DNA of 64,000 bases from Myxococcus sp. RHSTA-1-4 (GTDB lineage Bacteria > Myxococcota > Myxococcia > Myxococcales > Myxococcaceae), in assembly GCF_020037125.1 (NCBI RefSeq), contig NZ_JAIQDG010000003.1, positions 124,001-188,000 on the forward strand, read 5' to 3'. Shown piece after piece: positions 50,193 to 60,900 of this stretch (within the stretch, counting starts at the first letter, position 1; each line of letters begins with the position of its first letter). A model generated the notes under the pieces. The model was given only the letters and a program-made list of their open reading frames with translations. It was not told where the DNA came from and did no database searches. The translations under genes were made by a program, and so were the position numbers.

Positions 50193-50204
50193 GCGTGGGC
50201 GCGC

Positions 50205-51233
<1,029 letters not shown>

Positions 51234-51514
51234 GGAAGGGTTCTCTTAATTCGCGGGCGGCGCGGGGACCAACGGATTCCGTCACGAGAGCGGCCGGGGC
51301 GTGCGCTGGCAACCGTTGGGGCGCAGACCTATTCCTCTGCCGTACATTCCGGCACGCCAGGGTACAGGAGGCCTGCTGATCCGTCCGCCTGCATGCCCTC
51401 CGGCCGTGTACAGGGGGACTCCGGTGCGGGGGGAATGCCGCGCCCGGGACACGCTGCTTAGGTTCCCCGAGGCCCTGCCGCCGATGCCCGGGAGCGGGCC
51501 TCCTTGGAGAGCGC

Positions 51515-52894
51515 ATGCGGTCCGAGCGACGTGGCAACCGTTGGGTGGGGCTCCTTCCCGTGGCCCTGCTGTGGGTGGGGCCGGGGTGTGATGGGGCCAG
51601 CGTGGACGCCTCGGACCCGGAGGAGGCACAGCGGGGCGTCGAACAGGCCCCGGGTGGGCCCTCGGCACCGGAGACGTCCCACCCGGCTCCCGGGGCCGAG
51701 TCGCCCTCCACCCCGGAGCGGCCCGCTCCTTCCCCGGCCCGTGCATGGGAGCAGGGGGTGGGCGGGCCGCAGGATGACAGCGGCACGGGCGTGGCGGTGG
51801 GGCGTGAGGGGGACGTGGTGCTGGTGGTGTCGAGCACGCCGCGCTCGGACGAGGACCGCGAGCCGGTGGAGGGGGAGAAGCTCGCGCTGACGCTGGCCCG
51901 GTATGCGGCGGATGGGAAGGTGCGCTGGTCTCGCGAGTTCGTGCGCAACCGGCTGTCGGACACGCGCGTGGCGGCGTCGCCGGGGAGTGACGGGGCGGTG
52001 TTCCTGTCGGGCAATGCGTTCCTGTACTCGGCGGACTTCGGGCTGGGCGAGGCGCAGGACGGCTTCCTGGTGAAGTTCTCCGCGGACGGCGCGCCGGTGT
52101 GGCAGCGGCGCGTGGGGCAGAAGGTGTACGCGGTGGCGGCGGACGCGGCGGGCGGCGTGCTGGCGGCGGGGGAGGAGTGGACGCCGGAAGCGGTGAAGGA
52201 CCCGGTGCTCACGCGCTACGGCGCGGACGGCTCGGTGCGGTGGACGCGGCGCTTCGAGGGGACGGGGGAGGGCACGGCGTTGCGCGCGGTGGCGTTGAGC
52301 GCGTCCGGGCGGGCGGTGCTGGCGGGGCAGCTCTCGGACACGCTGGTGGTGGATGGGCGGACGTTCGGGACGCCGGGCGCGCGGGGCTTCGTGGTGCTCG
52401 CGTTCGGCGAGGACGGGCGGCTGGCGTGGGGGAGGGAAGTGCCGGGCGCGAAGGGGCGTGTCACCTCGGTGGCGGTGGGGGCGGACGGCGCGGTGACGGT
52501 GGCGGGGGACTTCACGGGGGGGCTGGTCTGGGGGAAGGCGTCGCTCGGGCCGGCGGGGCCGTTCGTGTTCAACGTGGGCGCGGACGGGAGTGAGCGGTGG
52601 CTGAAGCAGCCGGCGTGTGGCCCGGTGAAGGAGCTGGGGCCGGCGGTGGCGGTGGATGGAGAGGGCACGGTGGCGGTGGCGTGCGGCAGCGTGCTCACGC
52701 GCTACGGGGCGGATGGGGCGTGGCGGGATGAGCAGCGGCTGGAGGTGGAGTCGTGCCGCAGCGGTCAGTGCTCGCTCGCGGCGGCGGGGATGGCGGTGGT
52801 GCCTGGGAAGGGTCTCGCCGTCACCGGGTGGCAGCGGGATGGGGCGGGCGACACGTGGAACCAGGACGCGTTCCTGCGGCTCGTGGTGCCGTAG
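51515..52894 (+). CDS. Secreted lipoprotein with beta-propeller-like repeats
   Basis: A 459-residue lipoprotein: lipobox VGPGC (Cys25), a Pro/Ser/Ala-rich linker (about 30-80), then about seven repeats of a DG(A/S)(V/P)xW-type blade: YAADGKVRWSREF, FSADGAPVWQRRV, YGADGSVRWTRRF, FGEDGRLAWGREV, VGADGSERWLKQ, YGADGAWRDEQRL, with paired VAVG-DGAV-VAG strands. This resembles SBBP/WD-type propellers. Function unknown; surface or periplasmic. Confidence 0.82.
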   Translation: MRSERRGNRWVGLLPVALLWVGPGCDGASVDASDPEEAQRGVEQAPGGPSAPETSHPAPGAESPSTPERPAPSPARAWEQGVGGPQDDSGTGVAVGREGDVVLVVSSTPRSDEDREPVEGEKLALTLARYAADGKVRWSREFVRNRLSDTRVAASPGSDGAVFLSGNAFLYSADFGLGEAQDGFLVKFSADGAPVWQRRVGQKVYAVAADAAGGVLAAGEEWTPEAVKDPVLTRYGADGSVRWTRRFEGTGEGTALRAVALSASGRAVLAGQLSDTLVVDGRTFGTPGARGFVVLAFGEDGRLAWGREVPGAKGRVTSVAVGADGAVTVAGDFTGGLVWGKASLGPAGPFVFNVGADGSERWLKQPACGPVKELGPAVAVDGEGTVAVACGSVLTRYGADGAWRDEQRLEVESCRSGQCSLAAAGMAVVPGKGLAVTGWQRDGAGDTWNQDAFLRLVVP

Positions 52895-52979
52895 TCCTGC
52901 CGGACAGGGGGACTTCGGGCTCGCGTGGGCCTCAAGTCCCTCTTGCGCCAGGCACTCCGGCAGTTACAGGGTGAGGGCC

Positions 52980-54554
52980 ATGCCTCGCTGGTTCAACACC
53001 GCTGGCCCGTGTCGGCCGGACCGGAACTACATGCTGCCGGCTCTTCGGCGCCTGCCCGAATTGCGCGCTCTCATCGACCAGGAGGGCTACTTTGTTGTTC
53101 ATGCTCCCCGTCAAGTGGGCAAGACGACCGCACTGCGCTCGCTTGCCCAGGAACTGACGGACGAGGGGCGGTACGTCGCGGTGCACTTGTCCATGGAAAT
53201 GGGGAATCCCTTTCCCCAGGATGTCGGCACCGCCGAACTCGCGGTGCTCCAAGAGTGGCGAAGTGAGGCCCATCACCAGCTTCCGGCGGAGCTTCAGCCT
53301 CCACCTTTCCCTGACGCGCCCGCTGGCAGCCGTATCAGCGCGGCGCTGACTGTCTGGGCCGAATCCGCCCCCAGGCCCCTGGTCGTCTTCCTGGATGAAG
53401 TCGACGCCCTCCGTGACGAGACGCTGCTCAGCGTATTGCGCCAGCTTCGCAGCGGCTATCCCCGGCGTCCGCAGAACTTTCCCTCCTCCATGGCCCTCAT
53501 CGGCCTGAGGGACGTGCGCGACTACAAGGTCGCCTCGGACGACCGTGACCACCTGGGCACCGCGAGCCCCTTCAACATCAAGGTGCGCTCGCTCACCCTG
53601 CGTAACTTCACAGCGGACGAGGTCGCCGAGCTCTACGCCCAGCACACCGCGGAGACTGGCCAGCGCTTCGAGCCCGAGGCCCTGGCCCTGGCCTTCGAAT
53701 CCACCCAAGGCCAGCCCTGGCTGGTCAACTCGCTGGCCAAGGTCGCGGTGGAAGAGCTCGTCATCGACCGCACGCAGCCCATCCGCCGCGAGGACGTGGA
53801 GCGTGCCCGGTCGGTTCTGATTGCACGCCGGGAGACGCACCTGGACAGTCTCACGGAGCGCCTGCGCGAGCCCCGCGTCCGCGCCATCCTCGAGCCGGTG
53901 CTCGCCGGCACCTTCGCGGGAGGAGGGGACACCTACCAGGATGACCTCCAGTACACGCGAGACCTGGGCCTGTGTGCTCCGGATGATCCGGTGCGGGTGG
54001 CCAACCCCATCTATCAGGAGATGATTGCCCGGGTACTCGCCGGCAATGCCGAGCCCAAGGTGGTGGTCGCGCCGAGGAGCTTTGTCCTGCCGGATGGCCG
54101 GCTGGACTTCACGCGAATGCTGGAGGAGTTCGCCGCCTTCTGGCGCGAGCACGGCGAGGTGCTGGCCGCGGGAATGACGTATCACGAGGTGGCCCCCCAG
54201 CTCGTGCTCATGGCCTTCCTCCACCGGGTCATCAACGGCGGCGGCCAGGTGGACCGGGAGTATGGCGTGGGGCGTGGACGCATCGACCTGCTGGTGCGCT
54301 GGCCCTATCAGGAGGGCGGCCAGCGCCGGCTGCAACGTCACGCGCTGGAGCTGAAGGTCTGGCGGGAGGGTGAGAAGGACCCGCTGGAGAAGGGCCTTGC
54401 CCAGCTCGATGAGTACCTCACGCGGCTGGGACTGGATGAAGGAGTGCTCGTCATCTTCGACCGCCGCACGGAGGCGGGCGGTACGGAGTCGCGGACCCGC
54501 TTCGAGCAGGCCCGCTCGCCCTCCGGCCGTCAGGTGACGGTGCTGCGGGCGTGA
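52980..54554 (+). CDS. AAA-like ATPase with C-terminal PD-(D/E)XK-type region
   Basis: A 524-residue protein. Walker A APRQVGKTT (about 42-50), Walker B LVVFLDEVDAL (about 132-142), and a sensor-type PSSMALIGLRDVRDY. The C-terminal part (about 360-524) has RIDLLV, ALELKVW and VLVIFDRR, a spacing that fits a PD-(D/E)XK nuclease core, as in the AAA-ATPase-like orphan defence-type proteins. ATG 52980 is the first start before the domain. The stop overlaps a GTG of the next reading. Role unknown. Confidence 0.8.
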   Translation: MPRWFNTAGPCRPDRNYMLPALRRLPELRALIDQEGYFVVHAPRQVGKTTALRSLAQELTDEGRYVAVHLSMEMGNPFPQDVGTAELAVLQEWRSEAHHQLPAELQPPPFPDAPAGSRISAALTVWAESAPRPLVVFLDEVDALRDETLLSVLRQLRSGYPRRPQNFPSSMALIGLRDVRDYKVASDDRDHLGTASPFNIKVRSLTLRNFTADEVAELYAQHTAETGQRFEPEALALAFESTQGQPWLVNSLAKVAVEELVIDRTQPIRREDVERARSVLIARRETHLDSLTERLREPRVRAILEPVLAGTFAGGGDTYQDDLQYTRDLGLCAPDDPVRVANPIYQEMIARVLAGNAEPKVVVAPRSFVLPDGRLDFTRMLEEFAAFWREHGEVLAAGMTYHEVAPQLVLMAFLHRVINGGGQVDREYGVGRGRIDLLVRWPYQEGGQRRLQRHALELKVWREGEKDPLEKGLAQLDEYLTRLGLDEGVLVIFDRRTEAGGTESRTRFEQARSPSGRQVTVLRA

Positions 54555-54571
54555 GCCTAGAGTGCGCGCCC

Positions 54572-55363
54572 ATGTCCGCTCCCGCCGCCGAGGTCCTGCT
54601 GGAGGTCGAGGGTGCCGTCGCGACCCTCACCCTGAATGACACCGCCCGCCGCAACGTGATGACCCCCGAGCTGGGGGCCGCGCTGCGGACCCAGGTCGAG
54701 GCGCTCAAGCTGCGCCGCGACGTGCGGGCGGTGGTCCTCACCGGCGCCGGTGGTGCGTTCTCCTCCGGCGGTGACCTGAAGATGCTGGAGCGGCTGCGCC
54801 AGTCCTCCTTCGAGGAGGCTCGCACCTTCATGCTCGACTTCTACACGCGCTATCTGAGCGTGCTGGACCTGCCCATGCCCACCGTGGCCGCGGTGGAGGG
54901 CCCCGCCATCGGCGCGGGCCTGTGCGTGGCGCTCGCGTGTGACCTGTGCGTCGTCGGCGAGGACTCGAAGCTCGCGCTCAACTTCGTGCAGCTCGGCCTG
55001 CACCCTGGCATGGGCGCGACGTACTTCGTGCCGAGGCGGGCCGGCGCGCAGGCCGCGGCCGAGCTGCTCCTCACCGGCCGCCGCTTCGACGGCAGGGAGG
55101 CCGTGCGGCTCGGGCTCGCGCTGGAGGCGGCCCCGGCCGGTGGGGTGCTCGCACGGGCCCGGGCCCTGGCGGCACGGATTGCGGGCAATGCGCCGCTGGC
55201 CACCCGTGCCCTCAAGCAGCGCCTGGGACCGGACCGCGTCGCGCTGCGCACCGCGCTGGAGGAGGAGGCGCGCTTCCAGGCGGAGAGCTACGGAAGCGCG
55301 GACCTGGGCGAGGGGCTCACGGCCGCTTCGGAGCGCCGGGCGCCTGTCTTCCAGGGGCACTGA
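54572..55363 (+). CDS. Enoyl-CoA hydratase/isomerase family protein
   Basis: A 263-residue crotonase-fold enzyme. Oxyanion-hole segments VVLTGAGGAFSSGGDLKML and VAAVEGPAIGAGLCVALACDLCVV, with LGLHPGMGATYFVPRRAG placing the second active-site region and a C-terminal helical trimerisation part. The Glu pair of classical hydratases is not clearly matched, so it could be an isomerase or other crotonase. ATG 54572 is used, with TAGAGT (54558-54563) 8 bases upstream; a GTG at 54551 would overlap the AAA gene stop. Confidence 0.88.
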   Translation: MSAPAAEVLLEVEGAVATLTLNDTARRNVMTPELGAALRTQVEALKLRRDVRAVVLTGAGGAFSSGGDLKMLERLRQSSFEEARTFMLDFYTRYLSVLDLPMPTVAAVEGPAIGAGLCVALACDLCVVGEDSKLALNFVQLGLHPGMGATYFVPRRAGAQAAAELLLTGRRFDGREAVRLGLALEAAPAGGVLARARALAARIAGNAPLATRALKQRLGPDRVALRTALEEEARFQAESYGSADLGEGLTAASERRAPVFQGH

Positions 55364-55514
55364 GTTCATCCGCGCCGCGGGGATTGCACCCCGTGGGAGT
55401 CAGGGTGATGCGGCTTCCACTCGATTCATGGAGAGCGGGCCGCTTCGACGCTGATTCCATTCACGTCGTGGTCGCGGCGGAGGGCTCGTGCCATCAACGA
55501 GGCACGATCCTGAC

Positions 55515-56534
55515 TCAGTACACGTTGTACTTGCGACGGAGCGCCTCGTGCTCCTCGGCATTGCGCGAGGGGTGCAGGCGGCGCTGGGCGTCGTGCAGGT
55601 AGTACCAGTACTCGCTCGGCTTCGGCGCCATGGCCGCCTGGAGCGACGCGACGGTGGGCGCGCCGATGGGGCCGGGCGGAAGGCCCTTGCGGTGCCGGGT
55701 GTTGTACGGGTCCTGCGGGTCTCGCAGGCGCTTGAGGAAGGCCACGCGGTCGTTCCACTGTGCAAGCTCGTAGCGCGACGTCGCGTCCACGCCGAGCGGG
55801 AAGCCCGTGTCCACGCGCTTCCAGAGGATGCCGGCGACCAGCGGCCGCTGGTCCGGCACGGGTTCCTCGCGCTCCAGCATGGAGGCCATCACCACCACCT
55901 CGTGCAGGCTGCGGCCACTCTTCGCGAGCGCGTCGCGGTTGGGCAGGTAGAAGCGCTCCGCGAAGGCGTTGAGCTGGCGCTGGATGAGCGCATTCACGTC
56001 CAGCTTCCCCGGCACCACGCCGTAGGTCTCCGGGTAGAGGTAGCCCTCCAGGGTGCCCGCGGTGGGCAGGGGGAAGGGCGCGGTGAAGTTCCCGGGCTTG
56101 CTGGCCGCGGCGATGTACGCGCCGGGGGTGATGAGGTTCGCGGCCGCGAGCGCCGCGTCGGTGTCACGCAGGCGCCAGCCCTCGACCACGACGAAGGGGA
56201 TGTCCTCGGGAATGGGGTTGCCCTCCAGCGCCGTGGCCAGCTCCGCCACCGTCATGGAGGGGCTGACCTCATGCCGGCCCGCCTTGGGGGCGAAGGCGCC
56301 GCGGCGGAACAGGTGCCAGCGCCAGATGCGCGCGTCGCGGATGAGTCCCTGCGAGGCGAGCAGCGTGCCCAGGCCGCGCCCGGACGTGCCCTTGGGGACG
56401 GTGAACTCCACGGTGGCCGCTCCGGGGGGCGCCATGGTGCTCCGCACCTGCCCCTCGGCCCACAGGAAGGCGCCGGTTCCGGCCACGGCCGCCAGCACGA
56501 CAACCACACACAAGACGATAGCGATGCGCTTCAT
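55515..56534 (-). CDS. mltG: Endolytic murein transglycosylase
   Basis: A 339-residue YceG-like protein that cuts nascent peptidoglycan glycan strands. N-terminal anchor (IAIVLCVVVVLAAVAGTGAF), LysM-like subdomain (VEFTVPKGTSGRGLGTLLAS...), and the catalytic domain with TLEGYLYPETYGV, VVMASMLEREEP (catalytic Glu), LWKRVDTGFPLGVDATSRYEL, YNTRHRKGLPPGPIGAPTVASLQAAM and YWYYLHDAQ. ATG 56534 is chosen by the anchor. The stretch 55364-55514 to its left has no gene. Confidence 0.93.
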   Translation of the reverse strand: MKRIAIVLCVVVVLAAVAGTGAFLWAEGQVRSTMAPPGAATVEFTVPKGTSGRGLGTLLASQGLIRDARIWRWHLFRRGAFAPKAGRHEVSPSMTVAELATALEGNPIPEDIPFVVVEGWRLRDTDAALAAANLITPGAYIAAASKPGNFTAPFPLPTAGTLEGYLYPETYGVVPGKLDVNALIQRQLNAFAERFYLPNRDALAKSGRSLHEVVVMASMLEREEPVPDQRPLVAGILWKRVDTGFPLGVDATSRYELAQWNDRVAFLKRLRDPQDPYNTRHRKGLPPGPIGAPTVASLQAAMAPKPSEYWYYLHDAQRRLHPSRNAEEHEALRRKYNVY

Positions 56535-56665
56535 TCGTGACGCAGGGTAGCACCGACCCTTCACTCCGCATCGATTCGTCTCTCTGGATGTCGGGTCCCG
56601 GGCGCTGCCCTGGCGAGTGGGCAGGCGGCAGGCACCCCTCTGATTCCTGGTGGACGGCTGGCCCC

Positions 56666-57808
56666 CTACGCCGTCGCCGCCGTGCCGAGCTTCAAGTCCT
56701 TGTTCAGGCCCGCGTCCCGGCTCACACGCCAGATTTTCTGGTCCAGGTAGTAGTGGTGCAGGGCGAAGCCCCAGATGAACCCTCCCACCAGGTCCTTCAG
56801 CGTCAGCCCCGCCGCCAGCGGCACGTGCCAGTCGAAGCCTCCACAGCCCGGGTGCGCTCCGAAGCCGCAGCCCAGCCCGCGATACAGCAGCGTGAAGACC
56901 ACGCCGCACACCGCGTAGATGAGGAAGCGCCGGCTCACCTTCGGCGCCAGGCCGAACGGCGCCGGGTCCACTCCGGCCGAGTGGTAGCGGTTGCGGTGAT
57001 AGAACCAGACCACGCCGTGGTACTGCACGTTGTGGAACGCCGTCACCGCCACCGCGAACATGATGAAGTCCATGCGCGCCGCCACCGACGGCCAGAACAC
57101 CACCGCCGACAGCCCCAGCGCCGCCCCCATCATCATCAGCTTCGGCCCGTTCACCCGCAGCCCCTCACGCCGACGCTGTACCTGCCGGACCGCGTAGAGC
57201 ACCACCAGCGCCAGCACCAGCGAGAAACACGCTCCCGCCACCAGGGGCTCCCACGAGGGCTCCCCCGTCAGCCCCAGTTGCCTGCGCGCCGCCGGGTGCG
57301 TCACCGCGAAGGCCACGAACGGCGCCAGCAGCCCCGCGTACAGCGTCACGCTGTCCAGCCGTCTGTCCAACGGCAGCGACTCACCTCCCTTGCGCTGGTA
57401 CAGCACCATGATGCCGTAGTGCTGCCGCACCACGTGCCAGTACGCCCACAGCGACGCGAACGTGAGGAACAGCACGAAGGGCACCTTGCTCCCCATCACC
57501 GCCGCTACCCCGAAGCACAGCGGCCCCGACGCGAACCACCCCAGGCTGCCCAGCAGCAGCCTCCGCCGCGCCCGCCACTCGCGCGCGTCCAGGTACGTGC
57601 GCGACACCGTGGCGAACAGGTGCGGCCCGTCCAGCGCCAGCACCCACGCCCACCAGAGCACCAGGCTGCTCACGCCACCCCAGACGTGCAGCCCGACCAA
57701 CGTGAGACTCGCGGCGAGCCCGCCCATCGTGGAAATCAGGTCGTGCCGCCGGTCGACGAGCCAGCCCACGCGGGCCGGCGCGGGGCCGCTGAGAGTGAGG
57801 CCACTCAT
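56666..57808 (-). CDS. Polytopic membrane protein with conserved histidines
   Basis: A 380-residue inner-membrane protein with about nine helices. Histidine-rich loops recur near membrane ends: DGPHLFATVSRTYLD, YWHVVRQHYGIMVLY, TAFHNVQYHGVVWFYHRNRYH and FALHHYYLDQKIW. Such spacing recalls di-iron membrane enzymes (desaturases, hydroxylases), but the full 8-His set is not clear, so I leave it unassigned. It is divergent from the PilZ-Hsp70 gene. Confidence 0.8.
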   Translation of the reverse strand: MSGLTLSGPAPARVGWLVDRRHDLISTMGGLAASLTLVGLHVWGGVSSLVLWWAWVLALDGPHLFATVSRTYLDAREWRARRRLLLGSLGWFASGPLCFGVAAVMGSKVPFVLFLTFASLWAYWHVVRQHYGIMVLYQRKGGESLPLDRRLDSVTLYAGLLAPFVAFAVTHPAARRQLGLTGEPSWEPLVAGACFSLVLALVVLYAVRQVQRRREGLRVNGPKLMMMGAALGLSAVVFWPSVAARMDFIMFAVAVTAFHNVQYHGVVWFYHRNRYHSAGVDPAPFGLAPKVSRRFLIYAVCGVVFTLLYRGLGCGFGAHPGCGGFDWHVPLAAGLTLKDLVGGFIWGFALHHYYLDQKIWRVSRDAGLNKDLKLGTAATA

Positions 57809-57952
57809 GAAAGGCTCCTACGCAGGTCACCAAGATACAGGAGGGTGCAGGTAGGTCACATGCGCACCTGATGTCGTCCATTCGCCGGGCAACCATACGA
57901 GGGGTCAAAACCCTCTTGAGTGGCGGGTCCCGTACCGCGATTGTCGCGCGTT

Positions 57953-60900
57953 ATGGATCAAGGCAGGCGCACCACGGACCGCAAGGCAGTGGGTCTGTTG
58001 GTGAAGCTCAAGCATGAAACGGTGGGGAGCTTCGCGGAGGAGTTCGCCACCAACCTGAGCCCGGGTGGGATGTTCGTCCGCTCGCGCACCCCACAGCCCG
58101 TGGGGACACCCGTCAAGTTCGAGGTGCAGATCGCCGGAGGCGTGCGCGTGCTGCGCGGCGCCGCCATGGTGCGCTGGGTCCGCGAGGTGGGAGACCCCGC
58201 CGGCCCGCCCGGCATGGGACTCCAGTTCCAGGAGCTCGACGAGGCGAGCCGCGCGCTCGTCGACATGATGCTCCAGCGCAAGCCGGGCGCCGCCGCGCCC
58301 GCCGTCTCTCCGCTGCCTTCCGTTGCTCCCGTGGTCGCACCCTCCGTGGCCCCCACGGTCGCGCCCGTCGCGCCCAGGGTGGCTCCCGTGCAGGCCCGGC
58401 CCGCGACGTCTGTCCCCACGGCGCCTCCCGCTCCCGCGCGTCCCGCCGCGATGGCCGTGCCTCCCGCGCGACCCGCCGCGCCTCCCGCTCCCCGCGCCGC
58501 GCCTCCCGCTCCCCGCGCCGCGGGGGGCGTGGCGCTCGACTCGCTCTTCGATGACCTGGAGTCCGCGGACGGGCCGGCGGCGCCCGTCGGGGATGAGCCG
58601 TTCAGCTTCCCGCCCCCGGTCGCCTCCGAGCCGCCCACGCCCGCGCCGTTCCTCGCGCCTGTCTCCTACACGCCGCCTCCGCCGGCCGCGGCCAACGACG
58701 TGGACATCCCACTCGACGAGCTCATCGCGAGCACGCCGCCTCCGCCCGCCTCGCTGGAGGCGGACGAGCCGCTGCCCGGGCTCGACTTCGAGCTGGAGGC
58801 CCCCGTTACCGGCACGCCCGTGGCCATGGGCATGCCGCTCGACGAGCCGCCCATCGAGGTCGGCGTGACGGTGGAGGTCGAGCCTTCCTCCTCCCATGCG
58901 GCCTCGCCCTCGGGCGGGGCCCTGGAGTTCGAGCTGGACCTGGGCGATGCCGTGGAGACGGCGCCCCCGCCCCGCGCCGCGGCCTCCGTGGCGCCTCCGC
59001 CCCCCGCCGCCTCCGCCGGTGGCAGCTTCGAGTTCGAGCTGGACATGGGCGACGCCATGGCGGAAGCGCCCGCGCCCCGCTCTGGTGGCGGCAGCATCGA
59101 GTTCGAGCTGGACCTCTCCGATGCGATGGAGGAGGCGCCCGTCGCGCCACCTCCGCCTCCGCGCGCGGCGGCGAAGCCCGTGGCCCCGCCGCCTCCGCCC
59201 GCCCCGGCCGCCGCGGCCCGCTCCGGCGGCAGCTTCGAGTTCGACCTGGACCTCTCCGATGCCATGGAGGAAGCGCCCGCCGTGGCACCTCCGCCTCCGC
59301 CCCGCGCGGCGGCGGTGGCCCCGGTGAAGCCTCCGCCTCCGCCCGCGCCCTCGGGTGGCAGCATCGAGTTCGACCTCGACCTGTCCGACGCCATGGAGGA
59401 GGCACCTCCCGCGAAGCCTCCACCGGCGCCCGCCCGGCCCGTGGCGCCTCCGCCCGCGCCGGTGGCCGCCGCGGCGGTCCGGCCTCCGCCTCCGCCGGTG
59501 GCACCGCCTCCCGCGCCACCGGCCGCGCCGGTCCTTCCCAACGTGCGCCGCGAGGCCCCTCGCGCGCCCGAGCCCGTGGGCACGCCCACGGTGCTCGCTC
59601 CGGCCGCGGCGAAGCAGGCGCCCGTGGCGCCCGCCCTCGACGAGCGCGGGCTCCCGAAGACCGTCTTCCTGCCGCCGCCTCCGCAAATCACCGGCACGGG
59701 CCCGGTCATCGGCATCGACCTGGGCACCACCAACTCGTGCGTGGCGCTGCTCACCAACGGCCGGCCCATCGTGCTGCGCTCGCGCGAGGGCTACAACACC
59801 ATCCCCTCCGTCATCTCGCTCAACGCGCAGAACAAGCTGCTCGTCAGCCACCGCGCGAAGAACCAGCTCGTGCTGCGCCCGCAGCAGACCATCTACGGCG
59901 CGAAGCGGCTGGTGGGCCGCCCCTACGACAGCGCCGTGGTGAACCAGGTCCGCGAGCGCTTCCACTACGAAATCGTCCCCGACGCCGCGGGCCGCGCCGC
60001 CGTGCGCCTGGGCGACCACGTGCTGTCGCTGGAAGAGGTGCAGGCCATCATCCTCAAGGAGTGCAAGGAGATGGCCGAGGCCCACCTCAACCAGAAGGTG
60101 GAGCGCGCGGTGGTGACGGTGCCCGCGTACTACTCCGAGCCGCAGCGTGAGGCCGTCCGCAAGTCCGGCGTCCTCGCCGGGCTCAAGGTGGAGCGCATCC
60201 TCAACGAGCCCACCTCCGCGGCGCTCGCGTACGGCCTCAACCGCGAGCTGAACAAGAAGGTCCTCGTCTACGACCTGGGCGGCGGTACCTTCGACGCCAC
60301 GGTGCTCAAAATCGAGAAGAACGTCTTCGAGGTGCTCGGCACCGGCGGCGACATCTTCCTGGGCGGTATCGACTTCGACAACCTCATCGTCGACTACCTC
60401 CTGGCGCGCTTCCAGGAGAAGGAGGGCATCGCCTTCAACGGTGACGGCATCGCCCTGTCGCGCGTGAGCGACGCGGCCGAACGCGCGAAGATGGCGCTGT
60501 CCGAGCGCAGCAGCTTCGAGGTCCACATCCCCATGCTGATGATGGACGACGCGGGGCGGCCCCGGGATTTGCGCGTCGTCCTCACGCGGCAGGAGATGGA
60601 GAAGATTTGCGACCCGCTGCTCAGCCGCACCGTCGACGTGGTGCGGGACGTGCTGCTGGACGCGAAGCTCAAGGCCTCCGAGGTGGATGACATCATCCTC
60701 GTGGGCGGCATGAGCCGCATGCCCCTGGTGCGCGAGAAGCTCAAGGGGCTGTTCGGCAAGACGGCGCAGGCCAGCGTCAATGCCGACGAGGCCGTGGCCC
60801 TGGGCGCGGCGCTCTACTCGGGCTCGGTGGACAAGGTGAGCAGCGTGGTGCTCATCGACGTGCTGCCGATGACGGTGGGCGTGGCCATGCCCGGCGGCGC

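Noticed and set aside
55374..55425. Short hairpin CGGGG-ATTGCA-CCCCG after the enoyl-CoA hydratase gene
   Set aside because: Five-base stem only; expected by chance in DNA of this GC content.
57916..57944. Possible promoter TTGAGT-N17-GATTGT before the PilZ-Hsp70 gene
   Set aside because: The -10 is too weak to list as a feature.
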